Below, piece after piece: positions 6,432-10,069 of a DNA stretch of 10,069 bases. Source of the stretch: Peptococcaceae bacterium BRH_c23. GTDB lineage: Bacteria; Bacillota_B; Desulfitobacteriia; Desulfitobacteriales; Desulfitobacteriaceae. Each line of letters starts with the position of its first letter. Positions within the stretch are counted from its first letter, which is position 1. The translations under genes were made by a program, and so were the position numbers. Location: assembly GCA_000961805.1 (NCBI GenBank), contig LADV01000177.1, positions 1 to 10,069 on the forward strand, in the 5' to 3' direction. The notes under the pieces were generated by a model, which was not told the DNA's origin, searched no databases, and worked only from the letters and a program-made list of their open reading frames with translations.

Positions 6432-7397
6432 ATGTCTTATATAAAAAGACTAAAAAATAATATTATTAATGGCTACAGAATAACCAAGGAAGAGGCACTA
6501 TTACTTTATGACTGGCCTCTTGAGGAACTGTTAGCTTCGGCAAATGAGATTAGACAAGTTTTATGTAAAGACTCTTTCGATTTATGCACAATAATTAATG
6601 GGAAATGTGGGAACTGTTCAGAGGACTGTAAATATTGCGCCCAGTCAGCACATAATAAAGCTTGTGTCGATGACTATTCACTACTTTGTGGAGAAGAGAT
6701 TTTAAACTCTGCTTTAGCCAATTATCACAAGGGAGTACTTCGTTTTTCAGTTGTTACATCGGGACGCAGTCTGGATAATAATGGAATTATGGATATTTGC
6801 GGTACATACCAGTCTATTAAAGAAAAATGCAACATATCGTTATGTGCTTCTCATGGCTTATTAACCTATGAGCAGTTCATACTGCTTAAAAAAGCAGGGG
6901 TTACAAGATATCATTGTAATCTTGAGACATCAAGAAAATTTTTCCCCAATATCTGCACTACGCATACTTATGATGACAAAATAACGGCAATTAAAAATGC
7001 TCAACAGGTAGGATTAGAAATATGTAGCGGCGGTATTTTGGGGCTTGGAGAAGAATTTGAGGATAGAGTAGATATGGTGCTGGATTTAAGAGAGCTTGGC
7101 ATAAGGTCCATACCTGTTAATATCCTAAACCCTGTTAAAGGTACTCCTTTGGAGCATAACCCAAAGCTTTCCGACGAAGAGGTCCTAAGAACAATTGCTG
7201 TTTTCAGGTTTATCATTCCTGATGGCGCAATTCGCCTTGCAGGAGGCAGGGAGTTGCTTGCTGACAAAGGTAAGAGAGCCTTCTTATCTGGAGCTAATGC
7301 TGCGATCTCGGGGGATATGCTTACTACAAGTGGTATATCTATTAAAGAGGATAAAGAAATAATAAGTGACTGTGGATATAAGGTACAAATGCTATGA
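6432..7397 (+). CDS. bioB: Biotin synthase, radical SAM, with non-classical auxiliary-cluster ligands
   Basis: A 321-residue radical SAM enzyme that inserts sulfur into dethiobiotin. CSEDCKYC (62-69) gives Cys62, Cys66 and Cys69 for the [4Fe-4S]-SAM cluster. YHCNLETS (160-167), [14 protein letters not shown] [10 protein letters not shown] (174-183), [10 protein letters not shown] (198-207), and IRLAGGRE (267-274) are BioB signatures. In E. coli the sulfur-donating [2Fe-2S] cluster is held by Cys97, Cys128, Cys188 and Arg260. The matching positions here are Ser106, Cys138, Cys198 and Arg268, with a new Cys162 where E. coli has His in NHNLDTS. The auxiliary cluster is thus likely different, as in some anaerobe biotin synthases. 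AGGCGGTGA at 6417-6425 supports the start. A 66-base gap with no operator separates it from bioC, and it overlaps bioD by ATGA. The gene is distinctly AT-rich. Confidence 0.95.
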   Translation: MSYIKRLKNNIINGYRITKEEALLLYDWPLEELLASANEIRQVLCKDSFDLCTIINGKCGNCSEDCKYCAQSAHNKACVDDYSLLCGEEILNSALANYHKGVLRFSVVTSGRSLDNNGIMDICGTYQSIKEKCNISLCASHGLLTYEQFILLKKAGVTRYHCNLETSRKFFPNICTTHTYDDKITAIKNAQQVGLEICSGGILGLGEEFEDRVDMVLDLRELGIRSIPVNILNPVKGTPLEHNPKLSDEEVLRTIAVFRFIIPDGAIRLAGGRELLADKGKRAFLSGANAAISGDMLTTSGISIKEDKEIISDCGYKVQML

Positions 7398-8080
7398 GTA
7401 AAGGAATATTTATAACTGCAACAGGTACAGATGTTGGTAAAACCTATATTACAGCCTTAATAACAAAAACTTTATGTGAAAATGGAATAAATGCAGGGTA
7501 TTATAAAGCGGTACTTAGTGGAGCAGAAATGATCAACGAGAAGATTATTGCTGGGGATGCAAAACTAGTATTTGATTGTGCGAAAATAGAAAAAGAACCT
7601 AATGATTATGTTTCTTACATTTTAAAAACTCCTGTCTCACCACATTTAGCGGCAGAACTTGAAAACGTCACTATTGAACTTAATAATATCTATAGTCATT
7701 TTAATCGGATAAAATCAGAATTTGAGTATATAACGGTTGAGGGAAGCGGTGGCATTATCTGTCCAATAAGGTTAGATGGTGAAGAGATAATGCTGACTGA
7801 TATTATTAAAAAACTAGGGCTTGAAGTACTTATAGTTGCTTCATCAGAACTGGGGACAATAAATCATACAGTTTTGACAGTTGAATACGTAAAACAACAT
7901 GGTATTTGTATTAGAGGAATTATCCTTAATAAATATGATGACAAAAGCTATCTGCACAGGGATAACAAACAGGTTATCGAAAGATTGACTGGCATCGAGG
8001 TTATTGCTGTGGTACAGAAAGGTGCAGAAAGGCTGAATATGCAAATTGATAAGCTGTGTAGCTTGTATAAGGAGACATGA
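7394..8080 (+). CDS. bioD: Dethiobiotin synthetase
   Basis: A 228-residue ATP-dependent cyclo-ligase that closes the ureido ring of 7,8-diaminononanoate with CO2 to give dethiobiotin. [10 protein letters not shown] (8-17) is the P-loop with Lys16 and Thr17. VEGSGG (115-120) is the substrate and Mg-binding motif, normally VEGAGG. The usual KPVxTG motif reads KAVLSG here (38-43), keeping Lys38 but replacing Pro with Ala. Length is normal. The ATG at 7394 overlaps the bioB stop (ATGA), so the two are translationally coupled. The composition is as AT-rich as bioB. Confidence 0.94.
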   Translation: MSKGIFITATGTDVGKTYITALITKTLCENGINAGYYKAVLSGAEMINEKIIAGDAKLVFDCAKIEKEPNDYVSYILKTPVSPHLAAELENVTIELNNIYSHFNRIKSEFEYITVEGSGGIICPIRLDGEEIMLTDIIKKLGLEVLIVASSELGTINHTVLTVEYVKQHGICIRGIILNKYDDKSYLHRDNKQVIERLTGIEVIAVVQKGAERLNMQIDKLCSLYKET

Positions 8081-8087
8081 GTATATG
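8071..8087 (+). promoter_or_regulatory. Ribosome binding site fixing the bioA start
   Basis: GGAG at 8071-8074 lies 10 bases before ATG 8085. The longer open frame starting at 8046 lies wholly in the bioD coding end, and its 13 extra residues look nothing like BioA, whereas MNLVEKDLKYIWHP does. Confidence 0.75.
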
Positions 8088-9428
8088 AACCTCGTGGAAA
8101 AGGACCTTAAATATATTTGGCATCCATGCTCACAAATGAAGGACTATCAAGAACTTAAACCAATAGTAATAAAAAACGGAAAGGGTGCTTATATATTCGA
8201 TATCAACGGGAAGAGATATCTTGATGCGGTTTCCTCTTGGTGGGTAAATCTTTTTGGTCATTCAAACGACAGGATAAATAGAGCAATTAACGAACAAGTG
8301 GAAAAGCTGGAACACGTTATTTTTGCGAATTTTACTCATGAACCTGCTATTCAGCTTGCAGAAAAAATAGTAAATATTACTCCTGATGGATTAGATAAAG
8401 TTTTCTTTTCAGATAATGGTTCGGCTGCTATCGAAGTTGCCTTAAAAATGAGCTTTCAGTATCATCAGCAAACAGGAAAAATTAATAAACAAAGGTTTGC
8501 TGCGTTGCAAAACGCCTATCATGGGGAGACTTTAGGTGCTTTGTCAGTAGGAGATCTTGATTTATATAGCAAGGTTTTTAATCCACTTTTGCTCAATACA
8601 TTACGTCTTGAAAGTCCTGATTGCTACCGGTGTATATATGGTAAATGCAGAGATAATTGCAATCTTGAGTGTTTTGCAAACCTAGAAAAGGATATTATCT
8701 TGCATCATGAAGAACTGTGTGCTGTTATTATAGAACCATTGATCCAGTGTGCTGCCGGTATGAAAATGTATCCACCTCCTTATCTGAAAAGGTTAAGAAA
8801 ATTATGTGATGAATATGATATACATCTGATTGCGGATGAAATAGCTGTTGGTTTTGGGAGAACGGGTAAAATGTTTGCATGTGAGCATGCTGGAATTTCA
8901 CCTGACATTATGTGCCTATCAAAGGGAATTACAGCAGGGTATCTTCCACTTGCCCTAACCTTAACTTCAGATAAAATATATGATGCCTTTTATGGCGATT
9001 ATTCTGAGCACAAGGCATTCATGCACAGCCATAGTTATACTGGTAATCCGATATCTTGTGCAGTTGCCAATGAGTCACTTAGTATTTTCGAAACTGAGGA
9101 TATAGTTGCAAAGAATAAAATTACCGCAAAGTACATGTCGGAGTGTGCAAATACCTATTTCTCTGAGAGTAAAAATATCGGTGAGTATAGACAGACTGGA
9201 ATGGTTGGAGCTATTGAGCTAGTTATGGATAAAAGCACAAAACAGAGTTTTGAACCGCAAAAACGCATAGGTTATGAAGTGTACAAAAAAGGCCTAAACA
9301 AAGGTATTGTAATTAGACCTTTAGGTAATGTGATTTATTTTATGCCACCTTATGTTGTTAATCAAAATGATATCGACTTTTTATATTCTCGAACAATTGA
9401 AGCTATAACTGAGGTTTTAGATCAGTAA
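8085..9428 (+). CDS. bioA: Adenosylmethionine-8-amino-7-oxononanoate aminotransferase (DAPA synthase)
   Basis: A 447-residue class III PLP aminotransferase that converts KAPA to 7,8-diaminononanoate. IWHPCSQMKDY (11-21) and SSWWVNLFGHSN (50-61) are BioA signatures, with the paired Trp in the substrate pocket. NGSAAIEVALK (111-121) binds PLP phosphate, AYHGETLG (144-151) stacks on the ring, DEIAVGFGRTG (251-261) has Asp251 to the pyridine nitrogen, and SKGITAGYLPL (279-289) has the Schiff-base Lys280. The amino donor (SAM in most, lysine in B. subtilis BioK) cannot be told from sequence. Five cysteines between 180 and 196 may bind a metal. It starts 4 bases after the bioD stop and is last in the operon; no clear terminator follows. 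Confidence 0.95.
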   Translation: MNLVEKDLKYIWHPCSQMKDYQELKPIVIKNGKGAYIFDINGKRYLDAVSSWWVNLFGHSNDRINRAINEQVEKLEHVIFANFTHEPAIQLAEKIVNITPDGLDKVFFSDNGSAAIEVALKMSFQYHQQTGKINKQRFAALQNAYHGETLGALSVGDLDLYSKVFNPLLLNTLRLESPDCYRCIYGKCRDNCNLECFANLEKDIILHHEELCAVIIEPLIQCAAGMKMYPPPYLKRLRKLCDEYDIHLIADEIAVGFGRTGKMFACEHAGISPDIMCLSKGITAGYLPLALTLTSDKIYDAFYGDYSEHKAFMHSHSYTGNPISCAVANESLSIFETEDIVAKNKITAKYMSECANTYFSESKNIGEYRQTGMVGAIELVMDKSTKQSFEPQKRIGYEVYKKGLNKGIVIRPLGNVIYFMPPYVVNQNDIDFLYSRTIEAITEVLDQ

Positions 9429-9441
9429 GGTGTTCGCATAA

Positions 9442-9588
9442 AACAAGTCGCATCTTGAGCTTAACACCCTAACAGAAATTCTGATTTATTCCCGGGAAAT
9501 TCATAAGCTGGATAATTTGATTGAAGTAGAAGGACAAGATAATTTGGAAGAGGCCTTGAAACTGGGGCGGGGAGGGATTTCTAAATAA
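9442..9588 (+). other. Orphan coding tail of unknown origin
   Basis: After a TAA at 9439-9441 the frame stays open for 48 codons to TAA 9586-9588. It reads NKSHLELNTLTEILIYSREI, then a charged helical stretch around LDNLIEVEGQDNLEEAL, ending GRGGISK. It looks protein-like (heptad-like leucines, acidic and basic pairs) but has no standard start codon and no ribosome site. It overlaps the end of the minus-strand dehydrogenase gene by 8 bases. It may be the 3' remnant of a gene deleted when the biotin operon and the dehydrogenase region were joined. I do not recognise the family. Confidence 0.25.
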
Positions 9589-10069
9589 TGTTTTTCAAAG
9601 AAACATCAATACTGTCAAAAATAGGATTGGTTATGCCGATCCCTTTGTAACTGAACCCAAGATGATACGCCTTGTTCGGGGAGAAAATGTTCCTGGTGTC
9701 AATGATTAAGGGTGTTTTCATCATCATATATACCATTTCAAGGTTTAATTCCTTAAATTCCGGCCATTCTGTCATCACTATTAGACAATCAGCATCCATA
9801 ATAGTATCCATAATGTTTGTGGAAAATGTAACTCTTGAATGAAGCGGTTCTTCCAGATTCTTTACTACGGGATCATAGACGTGGATACTTGTTTTCGTAT
9901 CTGCTATTTTCTCAAGCAAATGGATCGCAGGAGAGTTCCTTGTGTCATTGGTACCCGCTTTGAAGCTTAAGCCTAAAACGGCTATTTTCTTACTTCCTAT
10001 ATCCTTAAGTTCACTCATAACATAATCGATAATGTTTTTGATCTGCAATCCATTTCGTTCCAGTACCGC
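9581..10069 (-). CDS. UDP-glucose/GDP-mannose dehydrogenase family protein, C-terminal part
   Basis: The minus-strand frame is open from the window edge (AVLERNGLQIK) to TAG at 9583-9581, giving the last 162 residues. This is the C-terminal NDP-sugar-binding domain of nucleotide-sugar dehydrogenases. KKIAVLGLSFKAGTNDTRNSP is the family's second Rossmann start, with the conserved Lys and Arg that contact substrate. HVYDPV and VMTEWPEF follow, then the IDTRN motif. Such enzymes oxidise NDP-sugars to uronic acids for capsule or exopolysaccharide. MTEWPEF favours UDP-glucose 6-dehydrogenase but other substrates are possible. The catalytic Cys and first NAD domain lie outside the window. A TTG at 10048 is an internal codon, not the start. 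The gene converges on the biotin operon. Confidence 0.88.
   Translation of the reverse strand, partial: AVLERNGLQIKNIIDYVMSELKDIGSKKIAVLGLSFKAGTNDTRNSPAIHLLEKIADTKTSIHVYDPVVKNLEEPLHSRVTFSTNIMDTIMDADCLIVMTEWPEFKELNLEMVYMMMKTPLIIDTRNIFSPNKAYHLGFSYKGIGITNPIFDSIDVSLKNII

Noticed and set aside
8046..8084. Upstream start of bioA at 8046
   Set aside because: These codons lie within the bioD end, do not resemble BioA, and a good ribosome site serves ATG 8085.
9429..9468. GGTGTT / AACACC inverted repeat after bioA as a terminator
   Set aside because: The stem is only 6 bases, the loop 28 bases, and no T-run follows.

Overview
The window looks like chromosomal DNA from a low-to-moderate GC anaerobic Firmicute (Clostridia such as the Peptococcaceae, or Negativicutes). 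Pointers are the strong Shine-Dalgarno sites, the CoA-disulfide reductase-rhodanese fusion, a Firmicute-like IS91-family transposase, and a biotin synthase of a type I associate with strict anaerobes. No rRNA, tRNA or CRISPR array was seen, and the genus cannot be fixed from sequence alone.

Left part (1-2050): the window opens inside a Fic-family gene that stops before its catalytic motif, followed by about 230 bases of probable debris and a weak promoter. A complete gene for an FAD-dependent CoA-disulfide/persulfide reductase fused to a C-terminal rhodanese domain follows. Middle left (2051-3275): directly after that stop codon lies a 5'-truncated IS91-family (HUH/Y2) element. It carries a transposase lacking its N-terminal zinc domain, a small zinc-ribbon ORF translated from the transposase tail, and a strong hairpin that is a terminator and may also be the origin end of the element.

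Centre and right (3326-9428): a biotin operon in the order bioF, bioH-like, bioC, bioB, bioD, bioA, all on the plus strand. It has one sigma-70-type promoter overlapped by a perfect 13+15+13 BirA operator, so biotin and BirA should repress it. BioC and the BioH-like esterase would supply pimeloyl-ACP by the malonyl methyl ester route. BioF, BioA, BioD and BioB then carry it to biotin. No bioW, bioI, bioY or birA is present. Genes overlap or nearly abut except for a 66-base gap between bioC and bioB, and the bioBDA half is visibly more AT-rich than bioF.

Right edge (9429-10069): a short orphan coding tail, then on the minus strand the C-terminal part of a UDP-glucose/GDP-mannose dehydrogenase family gene that runs out of the window.

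Points most worth a second look: BioB has Ser where E. coli has its [2Fe-2S] ligand Cys97 and an extra Cys elsewhere, suggesting a different auxiliary cluster. The bioH-like gene has no ordinary start codon for its conserved N-terminus, and its cap region is enlarged. The IS91 remnant abuts the reductase gene.
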